The notes under the pieces: generated by a model
The model's database searches: none
What the model saw: the letters and a program-made list of their open reading frames with translations, nothing else
What the model was told of the DNA's origin: nothing
Translations under genes and position numbers: made by a program
Part shown: one piece after another, positions 17,162 to 26,111 of the stretch
Position numbering within the stretch: position 1 is the stretch's first letter
Layout: each line of letters starts with the position of its first letter
Assembly (NCBI GenBank): GCA_036351575.1
Contig: JAZBPJ010000131.1
Span: 10,960 to 74,959 of the forward strand
DNA: 64,000 nucleotides
Source: JABDPF01 sp036351575
GTDB taxonomy: Bacteria; Pseudomonadota; Gammaproteobacteria; Xanthomonadales; SZUA-36
Direction: 5' to 3'

Positions 17162-18337
17162 TCAGATAACGATTTCTTCCGCCGGTTGACGGCGGTTGTA
17201 CGAAGAGGACATGACCCTGCCGTAGGCGCCCGCGTTCGTCACCAGCATGACGTCGCCTTCCTTGCAGGCAGGCAGCATGCGGTCCGCACCGACGATGTCG
17301 CCCGATTCACAGATCGGCCCGACCACCTGGTAGGTCATGGACGCTTCTTCTTCGAGCCGGTCCAGGTTCACGATGTGGTGGTAGGCGCCGTACAGCGCCG
17401 GGCGGATCAAGGAGTTCATCCCGGTCGCGATGCCAAGGTAGTTGTAGTCACCCTTGGACTTCAGTTGCGTGACGCGCGCCAGCAGCACTCCGCACTCGGA
17501 GGCCAGGTAGCGCCCGGGCTCCAGCCACAGGTCGACGTCGACATCCCCAAGCGTGCGTTCGAGCAGTTCGTCGAAACGCTCGAGATCCAGGGCCGCCTTT
17601 CCAGGCCGGTCGGGCACACCGAGCCCGCCGCCCAGGTCCAGTACGCGTGCGTCCGGGAACTTCGGCAGGACCGAGACAAATCGCTCCAGCTGCTCGCGCC
17701 AGACATCGACGTCCGTCACGCCGCTGCCGGTATGCGTGTGCAGCCCGGTCACGGTAGCGCCCTGTGCGCTGAGCGATTCCATTACCGCGTCGATGTCGCG
17801 CAGCGATATGCCGAACTTGGAGTCCGCACCGGCCGTGACCACCTTCTTGTGGTGGCCATAACCGGCCTCGAGATCGAGCCGCAGAAAAAGGGATTTTCCC
17901 GCGAACAGACCGGGCCAGTTGTGCACCGCCCAGGCGTTGTCCACGGTCAGTTGCACGCCCGACTTCAACGCGGCCTCGTATTCCGCGCGGGGCGCGAAGT
18001 TGGGTGTGAACAGCAGGTCCTGCTCTGTCACCCCGGGCACGTTTTCCAGGACGTGGCGAACCTCGTTCCAGGAAACGCATTCAAAACCGCAGCCCGCTGC
18101 GGCCAGGGCGCCGAGCAGGGCCGGGTGGTCGTTGGCCTTGATCGCGTAGAAGACGCGGCTGATGGACCGCAGGCCGTGCAGTCTCCGGGCCGCTTTCCTC
18201 GCCACGTCCAGGCGGTAGACAAAGGCGCTGTCGCGCCCTGCCATCAGTTCAAGCAATTCTTCGGCGTCCCGGCGCCACCAGGGCAAAGCGCTTTCCGTTC
18301 CGGTCACGCCGGCGTGCAAATCGTTCTGTTCCTGCAT
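17162..18337 (-). CDS. lysA: Diaminopimelate decarboxylase-like PLP enzyme (LysA; resembles LysAC C-half)
   Basis: Fold type III PLP decarboxylase of about 391 residues, predicted to convert meso-diaminopimelate to lysine. The PLP lysine lies in RVFYAIKANDHPALL; GLHTHTGSG, LDLGGGLGVP, LWLEPGRYLASECG and the VGPICESGDIVG active-site cysteine loop follow. The segments GYGHHKKVVTAG and GMNSLIRPALYGAYHHIVNL resemble the decarboxylase half of the fused aspartokinase-decarboxylase LysAC of Xanthomonas, but no kinase domain is attached here. ATG at 18335-18337 is chosen (AAGG upstream). The rpoH terminator ends only 13 bases upstream. Specificity for diaminopimelate rather than ornithine or arginine is by motif. 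Confidence 0.82.
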   Translation of the reverse strand: MQEQNDLHAGVTGTESALPWWRRDAEELLELMAGRDSAFVYRLDVARKAARRLHGLRSISRVFYAIKANDHPALLGALAAAGCGFECVSWNEVRHVLENVPGVTEQDLLFTPNFAPRAEYEAALKSGVQLTVDNAWAVHNWPGLFAGKSLFLRLDLEAGYGHHKKVVTAGADSKFGISLRDIDAVMESLSAQGATVTGLHTHTGSGVTDVDVWREQLERFVSVLPKFPDARVLDLGGGLGVPDRPGKAALDLERFDELLERTLGDVDVDLWLEPGRYLASECGVLLARVTQLKSKGDYNYLGIATGMNSLIRPALYGAYHHIVNLDRLEEEASMTYQVVGPICESGDIVGADRMLPACKEGDVMLVTNAGAYGRVMSSSYNRRQPAEEIVI

Positions 18338-18350
18338 CTCGCTACCTTGC

Positions 18351-18379
18351 AACGAAAACGGCCTCCGCTGGGGAGGCCG
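18351..18379 (-). terminator. Intrinsic terminator after rpoH
   Basis: Leftward, the 8-bp stem CGGCCTCC / GGAGGCCG with a 5-nt loop is followed directly by TTTTCGTT. It lies 31 bp past the rpoH stop. The T-run ends 13 bases before the lysA ATG, so lysA must use read-through or a start site inside this element. Confidence 0.7.
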
Positions 18380-18410
18380 CTTCTTCTGAATATCACTGCA
18401 CGCCGAAAAC

Positions 18411-19271
18411 TCAGGCGGTCATCGACGCCCTCATCTTCCTCAGGGCGTTTGCTTCGAGCTGCCGGATACGTTCCGCGGACACGCCGTAGCGGTCGGCCAG
18501 TTCCTGCAGCGTCAGCTTGTCTTCCTGCAGCCAGCGGCTGCGGATGATGTCCGTGCTGCGCTCGTCGAGTTCGTCCAGCCCGGCATACAGAAGGTTGTTG
18601 TGATGGTTGGACCAGTCTTCCTGCTCCAGTTCCAGCTGCGGATCGCGCGACTTGCTCTCCAGGTACGCCACCGGGGCGACGTAAGGCGTCTCGTCGTCCG
18701 CATTGTTCGGAAGGTCGAAACCGACATCCTGGCCGGAAAGACGGGACTCCATCTCGAGCACGACCTCGGGCTTCACGCCCAGGTCTTTCGCGACGGTCTG
18801 GACCTCGTCGTAGTTCAGCCAGCCCAGGCGTTTCTTGGACTTGCGGAGGTTGAAGAACAGCTTGCGCTGCGCCTTGGTCGTCGCGACCTTGACGATTCGC
18901 CAGTTCCTCAGGATGAATTCATGCATCTCGGCGCGAATCCAGTGCACCGCGAAGGAGACCAGGCGCACGCCGTGATCCGGATCGAAACGCTTGACCGCCT
19001 TCATCAGGCCGATGTTGCCTTCCTGAACCAGGTCACCGAGGTTCAGACCGTAGCCCGCGTAACCCTTGGCCACGTGCACGACGAAACGGAGATGCGCCAG
19101 CACCATGCGGCGGGCAGCCTCCAGGTCGCCATCTTCGCGATAGCGGCGGGCGAGATCTCTCTCTTCTTCAAGGGTCAGAACCGGAACACGGTTCACTTCC
19201 TGGATATACGCATCCAGGCTGCCTGTGCCGGCAGGGACCAGAAGATGGCTTGGTACCAGTTCTTTGCTCAT
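18411..19271 (-). CDS. rpoH: RNA polymerase heat-shock sigma factor RpoH (sigma-32)
   Basis: Sigma factor directing transcription of heat-shock genes. The 286-residue product has regions 1.2 to 4.2: [32 protein letters not shown] (region 2.1-2.2, two segments), [20 protein letters not shown] (2.3-2.4) and the helix-turn-helix [17 protein letters not shown] near the C-terminus. The RpoH box QRKLFFNLR at residues 135-143 distinguishes it from RpoD and RpoS. A strong GGAGG precedes the ATG. It follows ftsX by 187 bp, the conserved ftsE-ftsX-rpoH order. The predicted leader is short, so the long thermosensor leader of E. coli is not evident. Confidence 0.96.
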   Translation of the reverse strand: MSKELVPSHLLVPAGTGSLDAYIQEVNRVPVLTLEEERDLARRYREDGDLEAARRMVLAHLRFVVHVAKGYAGYGLNLGDLVQEGNIGLMKAVKRFDPDHGVRLVSFAVHWIRAEMHEFILRNWRIVKVATTKAQRKLFFNLRKSKKRLGWLNYDEVQTVAKDLGVKPEVVLEMESRLSGQDVGFDLPNNADDETPYVAPVAYLESKSRDPQLELEQEDWSNHHNNLLYAGLDELDERSTDIIRSRWLQEDKLTLQELADRYGVSAERIRQLEANALRKMRASMTA

Positions 19272-19294
19272 TAATCCTCCAGGGCAGCGGGGAA

Positions 19295-19322
19295 TTCTAG
19301 CACAAATCAGCGCTTTTTAAAG
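19295..19322 (-). promoter_or_regulatory. Candidate sigma-70 promoter of rpoH
   Basis: Leftward, TTTAAA (19322-19317) and TAGAAT (19300-19295) are 16 bp apart. They lie 24-51 bp before the rpoH ATG, giving a leader of roughly 15-20 nt with GGAGG. The remainder of the 187-bp ftsX-rpoH gap is AT-richer than the genes and may hold further promoters. Confidence 0.45.
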
Positions 19323-19458
19323 CGTGAAAACACGCATTGCGCCGCTGGTGCCTGCGGATCCCTCCGGTATCGCCCAAAATAATTTGACTGGTGGTTTTGA
19401 CAAACAAATCCGCGCCGGGTTCCAAAAACAACAAACCTTTTTTATTCAATACCTTGTG

Positions 19459-20445
19459 CTACTCATGAGCGCGTTTCCCGCTCCGTTTGCGGCGCGGGAC
19501 TTCAGGCAGACCAAACACCTTGAGATGATGCCTGACGGCCAGCCAGGAACCCAGCAAACCCAGCAGGCCGCCGCTTGCGAGCACCGCGGCGGTTTCGAAA
19601 CCATCCAGGCCCAGCATGGAGAAACGGTTGCCGTAAGCGTCCAGCAACTGCTCGACCGGCGCGCGCAGGTACAGCAGGCTTCCCTCGAGCAATGCGAGCG
19701 CCAGCAAGGCGCCCGACAGGCCGTACCACAGCCCGGAATACAGGAAAGGCTGTCGAATGAAGCCGTTCGGCGCACCCACCATGTTCAGCACCTGGATCTG
19801 GGCGGACTGGCCGGAAACGTCAAGCCTTATCGTGTTGGCCACGACGACGACGACAGCCAGCGAGAACAGCAGGCCGAGGACCCGGGACAGCGCCTGGCCA
19901 AGCGTCATGATGCCTTCCAGGCGCTGCAGCCACTTGTGATCGACCTGGACGAGCTCAACGGCGCCCTGCGCTTCGAGCCAGCCGGCCAGCGCGGCAACCG
20001 CTGCCTCGAGGTCACCACCTTCTGCGACGTGCGGCGTGACGTGCAGCACCCAGGGCAAGGGGTTTTCATCGAACAGGTCCAGCGCCTGTCCGAGACCCGA
20101 TGCCTCGCCGAATTCCAGCATGCCCGCAGCGGGCGACACGCTCTCGACCTGTGCGCCATGAAGCCTGCCGGCCTCGGCCGCGAGCGCCAGTGCCTCGCGC
20201 TCGCCGGCTGTGAGATCCAGAAAAACGGTGATCGAACCCCAGCTTTCGCGCTTCAGATCCAGTGCTTCGAGGTTCTTGACCACCAGGTGCAGCCCCAGCG
20301 GCAACGCCATCGCCAGGCCAAGCACCAGGATCGTCATCAAGGTGCCGAGCCGGTGCGCAAGCAAATTGCCCAGGCTGGAAAAAAAGCTGTACAGCTGCCG
20401 GCGCGCCCAGGACCGCAGCCGCCTGCGATAATTCCGTTCAGCCAC
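19459..20445 (-). CDS. ftsX: Cell division protein FtsX
   Basis: Inner-membrane partner of FtsE in the divisome complex that activates wall hydrolases through EnvC. The 328-residue product has a basic cytoplasmic N-terminus, a first membrane helix near residues 35-58 (TLMTILVLGLAMALPLGLHL), a periplasmic loop of about 110 residues, and three further helices in the C-terminal half. The GTG start overlaps the end of ftsE by 8 bp. The EnvC-like gene lies at 4747-5898, so both partners of the FtsEX-EnvC pathway are encoded in this window. Confidence 0.94.
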   Translation of the reverse strand: MAERNYRRRLRSWARRQLYSFFSSLGNLLAHRLGTLMTILVLGLAMALPLGLHLVVKNLEALDLKRESWGSITVFLDLTAGEREALALAAEAGRLHGAQVESVSPAAGMLEFGEASGLGQALDLFDENPLPWVLHVTPHVAEGGDLEAAVAALAGWLEAQGAVELVQVDHKWLQRLEGIMTLGQALSRVLGLLFSLAVVVVVANTIRLDVSGQSAQIQVLNMVGAPNGFIRQPFLYSGLWYGLSGALLALALLEGSLLYLRAPVEQLLDAYGNRFSMLGLDGFETAAVLASGGLLGLLGSWLAVRHHLKVFGLPEVPRRKRSGKRAHE

Positions 20446-21130
20446 GCTGCCCCCCTCCGATCTCCGAACCGGGAATATCGTGCGTCAGCGCTCCGTTCGA
20501 AAGCACCAGCACGCGCCGGCTCATGCGCCGGACCAGGGCGAGATCGTGGCTCGCAACCAGCACCGTGACGCCCTGCCGGTTGAGCTGGCGAAACAGCTCG
20601 AACAGCCCCATGGACAACTCCGGGTCGAGGTTGCCGGTCGGCTCGTCAGCGAGCAGGAGGGGCGGCATGCCCACGATCGCGCGGGCGATGCCGACACGCT
20701 GCTGTTCCCCGCCGGACATCGTCCCCGGCCAGGATTTTTCGCGCCCTTGCAAGCCAACCTTGTCCAGCGCGGCGCGAACGCGTTTGCGAATCTCGACGTA
20801 GTTGAAGCCGGCGATCAGCAAGGGCAGCGCCACGTTGTCGAACACGGTCTTGTCCGGCAGAAGCTTGTGGTCCTGGAAGATCATGCCGATACGCTGCCGC
20901 ACCTGCGGCGCATGGCGCGAGGGTTTCCTGGTGAGGTTCTCGCCGTTGACGATGACCTGGCCGCCGCTGGGCCGTTCGAGCATGAGCGCGAGTCGCAGAA
21001 GCGTGCTCTTGCCGGCGCCCGAGTGCCCGGTCAGAAAGGCCATTTCACCCGCTGCCAGCTCGAAACTGACGTCCTTCAGGGCCGTGATGCCGCCCTCGTA
21101 ACGTTTGCTGACGTGTTCGAAGGTGATCAT
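20438..21130 (-). CDS. ftsE: Cell division ATP-binding protein FtsE
   Basis: ABC ATPase of the FtsEX complex at the division site. The 230-residue product starts MITFEHVSKRYEGG and has Walker A GHSGAGKST, the signature MSGGEQQRVGIARAI, Walker B LLLADEPTGNLD and the switch histidine in VLVASHDLAL. Length and order upstream of ftsX are as expected. It lies 12 bp after the rhlB stop, so rhlB-ftsE-ftsX may be one transcript. ftsY, which precedes ftsE in E. coli, is not here. Confidence 0.96.
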   Translation of the reverse strand: MITFEHVSKRYEGGITALKDVSFELAAGEMAFLTGHSGAGKSTLLRLALMLERPSGGQVIVNGENLTRKPSRHAPQVRQRIGMIFQDHKLLPDKTVFDNVALPLLIAGFNYVEIRKRVRAALDKVGLQGREKSWPGTMSGGEQQRVGIARAIVGMPPLLLADEPTGNLDPELSMGLFELFRQLNRQGVTVLVASHDLALVRRMSRRVLVLSNGALTHDIPGSEIGGGQRG

Positions 21131-21142
21131 CGGGTCGAGCGG

Positions 21143-22480
21143 TCAGCCGGAAGATTCACGCGACGGACGACGCCTGCGGCGGCGCTTTTTACTGTCGCCA
21201 GGCCCGCTATCCGCCCGGGCCCCGCCTGAACGGGGCCTGCCGCCGCCCCTGCCCCGTTTACCGCCGCCCTCGCGCCGCGGCTGCGGCGGCGCCTTCCTGA
21301 CTTCCGGGAGCAGTTCCGGCCCGGCATGCTCTATCGGAATGGCGTAGCCGATGTAATCCTCGATTTCCGGCAGGTGGAAAGCATAGTGCTCGCAGGCAAA
21401 ACTGATGGCCTCGCCCCGCGCACCGAGCCGGGCCGTGCGGCCGATCCGGTGCACGTAATCGGGCGCGTCCTGCGGCAGGTCGAAATTGATCACGTGAGTG
21501 ACATCGGGAATGTGCAGTCCACGCGCCGCGACATCGGTTGCGACCAACACCGGGATTTCACCGTCGTGAAAGCGGCGCAGCAGCGACTGGCGCTTCTTCT
21601 GCGGCACGGCGCCGGAGATGGACGCCGCCTGCAGGCCGTTGGCTTCCAGCGTGCGCTGAACCCGGTCCGTAACAACCCGTGTATTGGCGAAGACCATGAC
21701 CCGCCCGCTCTCGATGCGGCGCAGCAGACCGATCAACAACGGCATCTTTTCGTCATTGGCGGGGTAATAAACCGACTGGACCACGTTTTCGACGGTCACG
21801 TTCTCGGTTTCCACGCGCAGCAGCTCGGGTTCATTCATATGCTCGTATGCCAGTTCGAGCACGCGGTGCGAAAGCGTGGCCGAGAACATCAGGCACTGGC
21901 GTTCCGCCAGCGGCGGCAAGCGCCTGAGCACGTAGCGGATGTCCTTGATGAAGCCGAGGTCGAACATGCGGTCCGCCTCGTCCAGCACCATCACCTCGAT
22001 GCTGTGCAGGTTGAACACTTTCTGTTTGAAGTAATCGATGATGCGCCCGGGCGTCCCGATCAGCACGTCGACACCCGCCTCCAGCGCCTTGCGCTGCTTG
22101 TCGTAATCGACACCGCCGTAAGCCAGTGCAAAGCGCAGGCCGGTCTCACCGCCCAGTTGCAGCGCGTCCTTGTGAATTTGCAGCGCCAGTTCCCGCGTGG
22201 GCGCCAGCACCAGGGCGCGGGGATTGAGTCCCTCTTCTGCGGGGCTCGACTCGAGCAGGCGCTGAAAGATGGTCAGCAGAAAGGCGGCCGTCTTGCCGGT
22301 GCCGGTCTGGGCCTGGCCGGCCACGTCCCGCCCGGTCAGCGCAATCGGAAGCGTCAGTGACTGGATCGGCGTGGCGTGCGTAAAACCCGCGTTGTCGAGC
22401 CCGGCGCGCAGCCCGGGGTTCAGGTCAAGGGAAGAAAAAGCCAGTTCTGTCAGTGGCTTACTGCTATCGGTGTTGTGCAT
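21143..22480 (-). CDS. rhlB: DEAD-box ATP-dependent RNA helicase RhlB
   Basis: RNA helicase that works with the degradosome. The 445-residue product shows the Q-motif region [11 protein letters not shown], motif [14 protein letters not shown], motif [11 protein letters not shown], motif III MFSATLS, motif [13 protein letters not shown] and motif [15 protein letters not shown]. The C-terminal tail is rich in Arg and Gly with RRRRRR-like clusters, expected for RNA binding. It is transcribed away from trxA and rho, the same arrangement as E. coli rhlB-trxA-rho, which supports RhlB rather than another DEAD-box protein. Confidence 0.92.
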   Translation of the reverse strand: MHNTDSSKPLTELAFSSLDLNPGLRAGLDNAGFTHATPIQSLTLPIALTGRDVAGQAQTGTGKTAAFLLTIFQRLLESSPAEEGLNPRALVLAPTRELALQIHKDALQLGGETGLRFALAYGGVDYDKQRKALEAGVDVLIGTPGRIIDYFKQKVFNLHSIEVMVLDEADRMFDLGFIKDIRYVLRRLPPLAERQCLMFSATLSHRVLELAYEHMNEPELLRVETENVTVENVVQSVYYPANDEKMPLLIGLLRRIESGRVMVFANTRVVTDRVQRTLEANGLQAASISGAVPQKKRQSLLRRFHDGEIPVLVATDVAARGLHIPDVTHVINFDLPQDAPDYVHRIGRTARLGARGEAISFACEHYAFHLPEIEDYIGYAIPIEHAGPELLPEVRKAPPQPRREGGGKRGRGGGRPRSGGARADSGPGDSKKRRRRRRPSRESSG

Positions 22481-22733
22481 TAATGCTCGCTCATAGGTGC
22501 GCCGGAACGTCTGGCCGACTTCCCTTCAGTGATTTTTCCGCAAAATCGCAGCAAGGGCTTGAAAATTGCTGCTCATGCCTTGAAATCGTTGAACAGTTCG
22601 GTTGAAATGAAGACCCGGCTTGCACAAACCATGTCCGGTTCCTTTTCGCACCCCGGGCCTCTGAATCAGTCCATATTAACCGTGCCGCTATCGATGTTCC
22701 AGTAACCTCACCGGCGCATTCAGGAGAAAAACA

Positions 22734-23060
22734 GTGAGCGATAAAATAATCCATGTAACCGATGGCAGCTTCGACGACGAAGTTCTGGGCGCCGAGGGAC
22801 CGGTTCTGGTCGATTACTGGGCCGAGTGGTGCGGTCCCTGCAAAATGATCGCGCCCATCATCGACGAGATCGCCAGTGAATACGGTGACAAGCTCAAGGT
22901 GGCGAAGATGGATATCGACAGCAACCCCTCGACGCCCCAGCAGTACAACATCCGCGGCATCCCGACGCTGATGATTTTCCGCGACGGCAAAGTCCAGGCC
23001 ATGAAGGTCGGCGCACTGACCAAGGGTCAGCTCAAGGCCTTTGTCGAGGAATCTGTCTGA
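22734..23060 (+). CDS. trxA: Thioredoxin 1
   Basis: Cytosolic disulfide reductase. The 108-residue product has the active site WCGPC at residues 32-36, the [16 protein letters not shown] context, the cis-proline segment [10 protein letters not shown] and a C-terminal helix LKAFVEESV. The start is GTG at 22734 with AGGAG 7 bases upstream. It lies between rhlB (divergent) and rho, as in E. coli. The 253-bp gap to rhlB must hold both divergent promoters; no clear consensus pair was found there. Confidence 0.97.
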   Translation: MSDKIIHVTDGSFDDEVLGAEGPVLVDYWAEWCGPCKMIAPIIDEIASEYGDKLKVAKMDIDSNPSTPQQYNIRGIPTLMIFRDGKVQAMKVGALTKGQLKAFVEESV

Positions 23061-23074
23061 GTCCTGAAATTGCC

Positions 23075-23186
23075 TGCCGCGGTTAACTGGACGACCCGCG
23101 GCAATCATGCTAATTTGTGTCCATCTGCGGCCGGGCTCCCGCCCGGCTGGCAACTTCCCTGAACATGCACCGGCGAGATGTGCCGG
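23075..23186 (+). other. Three successive hairpins in the trxA-rho leader
   Basis: The 207-bp trxA-rho gap has three inverted repeats: TGCCGCGG/CCGCGGCA at 23075-23103 (13-nt loop), GCCGGGC/GCCCGGC at 23130-23147 (4-nt loop) and CCGGC/GCCGG at 23170-23186 (7-nt loop). None is followed by a T-run, so they are not ordinary terminators. They lie upstream of rho, whose leader is an autoregulatory attenuation region in enteric bacteria. The role here is inferred. Confidence 0.5.
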
Positions 23187-23267
23187 CAACCGGTTTATAA
23201 GCGAACCCTTTCGAACGGCTGATTTGCCATTCCCTGACATAGCCATTGCACAGGCTTGAGCACGATC

Positions 23268-24524
23268 ATGAACCTTACCGACCTGAAACAGCAACCGATT
23301 TCCAAACTGCTCGAGATTGCGGACGAGATGAGCCTGGAGAACGTCGCCCGCTCCCGCAAACAGGACATCATATTCGCGATACTCAAGGCGCACGCCAAGA
23401 GCGGAGAAAGCATCTTCGGTGACGGCGTACTGGAAATCCTGCAGGACGGCTTCGGATTCCTGCGCTCCGCTGACAGTTCCTACCTGGCAGGCCCCGACGA
23501 TATTTACGTTTCCCCGAGCCAGATTCGCCGCTTCGCCCTGCGCACCGGCGACATGCTGTCCGGCAAGATCCGGCCGCCAAAGGACAGCGAGCGCTATTTC
23601 GCGCTGCTCAAGGTCGAGGAAATCAACTATTCCTCGCCGGATGCAGCCAAGCGCAAAATCCTCTTTGAAAACCTCACTCCGGAGTTCCCGACCGAGCAGT
23701 ACATCTGCGAGCGGGGCACCGGCAGCACGGAAGACATCACGGCCCGCATCATCGACCTCGTGTCGCCGATCGGCAAAGGCCAGCGTGGCCTGGTGGTATC
23801 GCCGCCCAAGGCCGGTAAAACCATCATGCTGCAGAACATCGCCACCAGCATCCGGGCCAACCACCCCGATTGCAAGATGATTATCCTGCTGATCGACGAA
23901 CGTCCGGAGGAAGTCACCGAAATGCAGCGTTCGGTTGACGCCGAGGTCATTTCCAGCACGTTTGACGAACCGGCCTCGCGCCACGTTCAGGTCGCCGAGA
24001 TGGTTATCGAACGGGCCAAGCGGCTGGTTGAACACAAGCTTGACGTGGTGATCCTGCTCGACTCCATCACGCGCCTGGCCAGGGCCTACAACACGGTCGC
24101 CCCCTCGTCGGGCAAGGTATTGACCGGCGGTGTGGACGCCAACGCACTGCAGCGCCCGAAGCGCTTTTTCGGCGCCGCGCGGAACGTTACCGAGGGCGGT
24201 TCCCTGACGATCATCGCCACCGCGCTGGTAGAAACCGGCTCGAAGATGGACGAGGTGATTTACGAGGAATTCAAGGGCACCGGCAACATGGAAGTTCACC
24301 TGAGCCGCCGCATCGCGGAACGGCGCACTTACCCGGCCATCGACATCAACCGATCCGGCACGCGGCGCGAGGAACTGATGATCGGCCAGGATCAGCTGCA
24401 GAAAGTCTGGATCCTGAGAAAGCTGCTGCACCCGATGGACGAGGCGCAGGCCATCGAGTTCGTGCTCGACAAGATGAAGGCGACCAAGACGAACGCCGAG
24501 TTTTTCAATTTCATGAAGCGCTAA
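23268..24524 (+). CDS. rho: Transcription termination factor Rho
   Basis: Hexameric RNA helicase that terminates transcription. The 418-residue product matches E. coli Rho almost throughout: [19 protein letters not shown], the RNA-binding cold-shock domain ([20 protein letters not shown]), Walker [12 protein letters not shown], Walker [13 protein letters not shown]-loop/R-loop segments ([16 protein letters not shown]) and the C-terminus [11 protein letters not shown]. The ATG at 23268 aligns with the known N-terminus; an upstream in-frame TTG does not. It has no insertion of the kind seen in some high-GC phyla. Confidence 0.98.
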   Translation: MNLTDLKQQPISKLLEIADEMSLENVARSRKQDIIFAILKAHAKSGESIFGDGVLEILQDGFGFLRSADSSYLAGPDDIYVSPSQIRRFALRTGDMLSGKIRPPKDSERYFALLKVEEINYSSPDAAKRKILFENLTPEFPTEQYICERGTGSTEDITARIIDLVSPIGKGQRGLVVSPPKAGKTIMLQNIATSIRANHPDCKMIILLIDERPEEVTEMQRSVDAEVISSTFDEPASRHVQVAEMVIERAKRLVEHKLDVVILLDSITRLARAYNTVAPSSGKVLTGGVDANALQRPKRFFGAARNVTEGGSLTIIATALVETGSKMDEVIYEEFKGTGNMEVHLSRRIAERRTYPAIDINRSGTRREELMIGQDQLQKVWILRKLLHPMDEAQAIEFVLDKMKATKTNAEFFNFMKR

Positions 24525-24551
24525 GCCCGCGCCCGAAGCGCGAGCTTCATT

Positions 24552-25532
24552 TCAGCCCAGTGTTTCAGCCGCGGCGCTCAGCGTCTGCGCATTGATCGCT
24601 GCGGTGTAACTGACATCCCGTTCGATACCCCGCAATGACTTCTTGATCATTCCTTCCAGGTTGGGGCGTTTTTCTTCCGGTGTCTCGCCCTGGCCGATGC
24701 CGCCGCCGAATTCAACGATGGCTTCAACGCCGGAATCGAGCGCGGTAACCATGTTGGCGTGCCAGAGCACCGGGTTGAATAGCTGGAAAAACAACCGTGA
24801 GCGCAGCTGCTGCGGATCATCGTCATGCAGACCGCCGCTGAAATTGGATAACACGGGAACTTCGGGCGCCGCAAAATCGGTGGCGGCGAGGTCCTGCCTG
24901 AAATGCCGCGCCGCGCCGACCATGTAATAGGTATGAAAAGCGCCCTCGGTCTTCAACCGCACCGCGCGCTTGCGTGGAAATTGTTCTGAGACGAACTTTT
25001 CGACCTGCTCCAGGTCGTCTGCATTTCCCCCGATCACGGTCTGTTGAGGCATGTTGCAGCCGGCCACCGCGCAGTGGTAACGCTCAGCGATCGGGCGGAT
25101 CGTATCGATATCCATCGGAAAAGCGGTCATCTCGCCTTCACCGTATTCACCCATCAGCTCGCCGCGCCGGGCAACCAGCTTGAGCGCGCTCTCGAAGTCC
25201 AGGGAACCCGCGGCCACCAGCGCAGAGTATTCACCCAGGCTATGCCCGGCCGCGATCGAGGCCCGAACGCGCCCGCCAGTCAGATCCCGGAGCACTTCGA
25301 GACAGGCGACCGAGTGGGTAAGCAGCGCCGGCTGAGTGAATCGCGTCAGGTTCAGCCTGCCTTCCGGATCGTTCGCCGAAAGCGCCGCGATATCGTATCC
25401 AAGCACCTCTCCGGCCCTTTCGTAGATCGTTCGAGCGGTGGCGAATTCGCGGCACAGGTCGCTGCCCATGCCGGCGTACTGCGATCCCTGCCCGGGAAAA
25501 ACAAAGAGGATGTTCGTTTGACTGTCGGTCAT
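24552..25532 (-). CDS. FabD-like [acyl-carrier-protein] S-malonyltransferase, last gene of the propionate operon
   Basis: A 326-residue acyltransferase. It has the N-terminal FVFPGQGSQYAGMG oxyanion motif, the nucleophile in AGHSLGEYSALVAAG and the substrate-carboxylate arginine in VARRGELM. The catalytic His lies in TEGAFHTYYM, a form closer to the AFH motif of malonyl-selecting polyketide acyltransferases than to the PSH of E. coli FabD. FNPVLW replaces the usual YNPVQW. No fabH, fabG or acpP is adjacent. It stands 105 bp after the methylmalonyl-CoA epimerase gene and faces rho tail-to-tail. It is probably an additional acyltransferase rather than the housekeeping FabD; its acceptor is unknown. 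Confidence 0.8.
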   Translation of the reverse strand: MTDSQTNILFVFPGQGSQYAGMGSDLCREFATARTIYERAGEVLGYDIAALSANDPEGRLNLTRFTQPALLTHSVACLEVLRDLTGGRVRASIAAGHSLGEYSALVAAGSLDFESALKLVARRGELMGEYGEGEMTAFPMDIDTIRPIAERYHCAVAGCNMPQQTVIGGNADDLEQVEKFVSEQFPRKRAVRLKTEGAFHTYYMVGAARHFRQDLAATDFAAPEVPVLSNFSGGLHDDDPQQLRSRLFFQLFNPVLWHANMVTALDSGVEAIVEFGGGIGQGETPEEKRPNLEGMIKKSLRGIERDVSYTAAINAQTLSAAAETLG

Positions 25533-25637
25533 CTTGCGGCCCGTGAAGCAATTGAGCGCGTAGAATATCCAGCGCTTTTCAGCAAAGCAAGACAGTGCCG
25601 GGACAGCAAGGGCCTTCGGGCCGTGCGGCCGGCCCGG

Positions 25638-26111
25638 TCAGGAAATCGCGGCGAAGGCCTCGCAAACTTGGGGCGGCGCCTGAACCAGCTCGATCAATAC
25701 ACCTTCGCCACCGACGGGAAACGCCTCGTCTCCCCTGGGGTGAATGAAGCAGACGTCGAAGCCGGCCGCACCCTTTCGAATGCCGCCCGGAGTGAAGCGC
25801 ACACCGTTGTCGCGCAGCCACTGCTCGGCCGCGTTCAGGTCGTCGACCCACAGGCCGACATGGTTCAGCGCGGGCTTGTGCACGGCCGGCTTTCTTTCAG
25901 CGTCCAGCGGCTGCATCAGGTCGACTTCCACCCTGAAAGGTCCCGAGCCCAGCGTGGCGATGTCTTCATCGACGTTTTCACGTTCACTGCGAAAATTACC
26001 GCTGTAATCGAGTCCGAGCATGTCGATCCAGAGCGAGCGCAGGCGCTTCTTGTCGAGCGCGCCGACGGCGATCTGCTGGATGCCCAGTATCCTGAACGGT
26101 CGTTCAGTCAT
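25638..26111 (-). CDS. mce: Methylmalonyl-CoA epimerase / VOC family protein
   Basis: A 157-residue vicinal-oxygen-chelate (glyoxalase-fold) protein. Two beta-alpha-beta-beta-beta modules are visible, with metal-ligand candidates in [28 protein letters not shown] and [13 protein letters not shown]. Its position between meaB and the acyltransferase, downstream of propionyl-CoA carboxylase and mutase genes, supports (2S)-to-(2R)-methylmalonyl-CoA epimerisation. The first metal ligand of typical epimerases is a His in a HIGIAV-like strand; here the strand reads GIQQIAVGA, so the assignment is by context more than by motif. Start MTERPFRI overlaps the meaB stop by 8 bp. Confidence 0.75.
   Translation of the reverse strand: MTERPFRILGIQQIAVGALDKKRLRSLWIDMLGLDYSGNFRSERENVDEDIATLGSGPFRVEVDLMQPLDAERKPAVHKPALNHVGLWVDDLNAAEQWLRDNGVRFTPGGIRKGAAGFDVCFIHPRGDEAFPVGGEGVLIELVQAPPQVCEAFAAIS

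Noticed and set aside
22481..22733. A divergent promoter pair for rhlB and trxA.
   Set aside because: Several TTGAAx and TATTAA-like words occur but none forms a convincing spaced pair.
24535..24548. GAAGC-GCGA-GCTTC between rho and the acyltransferase gene as a terminator.
   Set aside because: The stem is only 5 bp and is followed by ATTT only; too weak to call.
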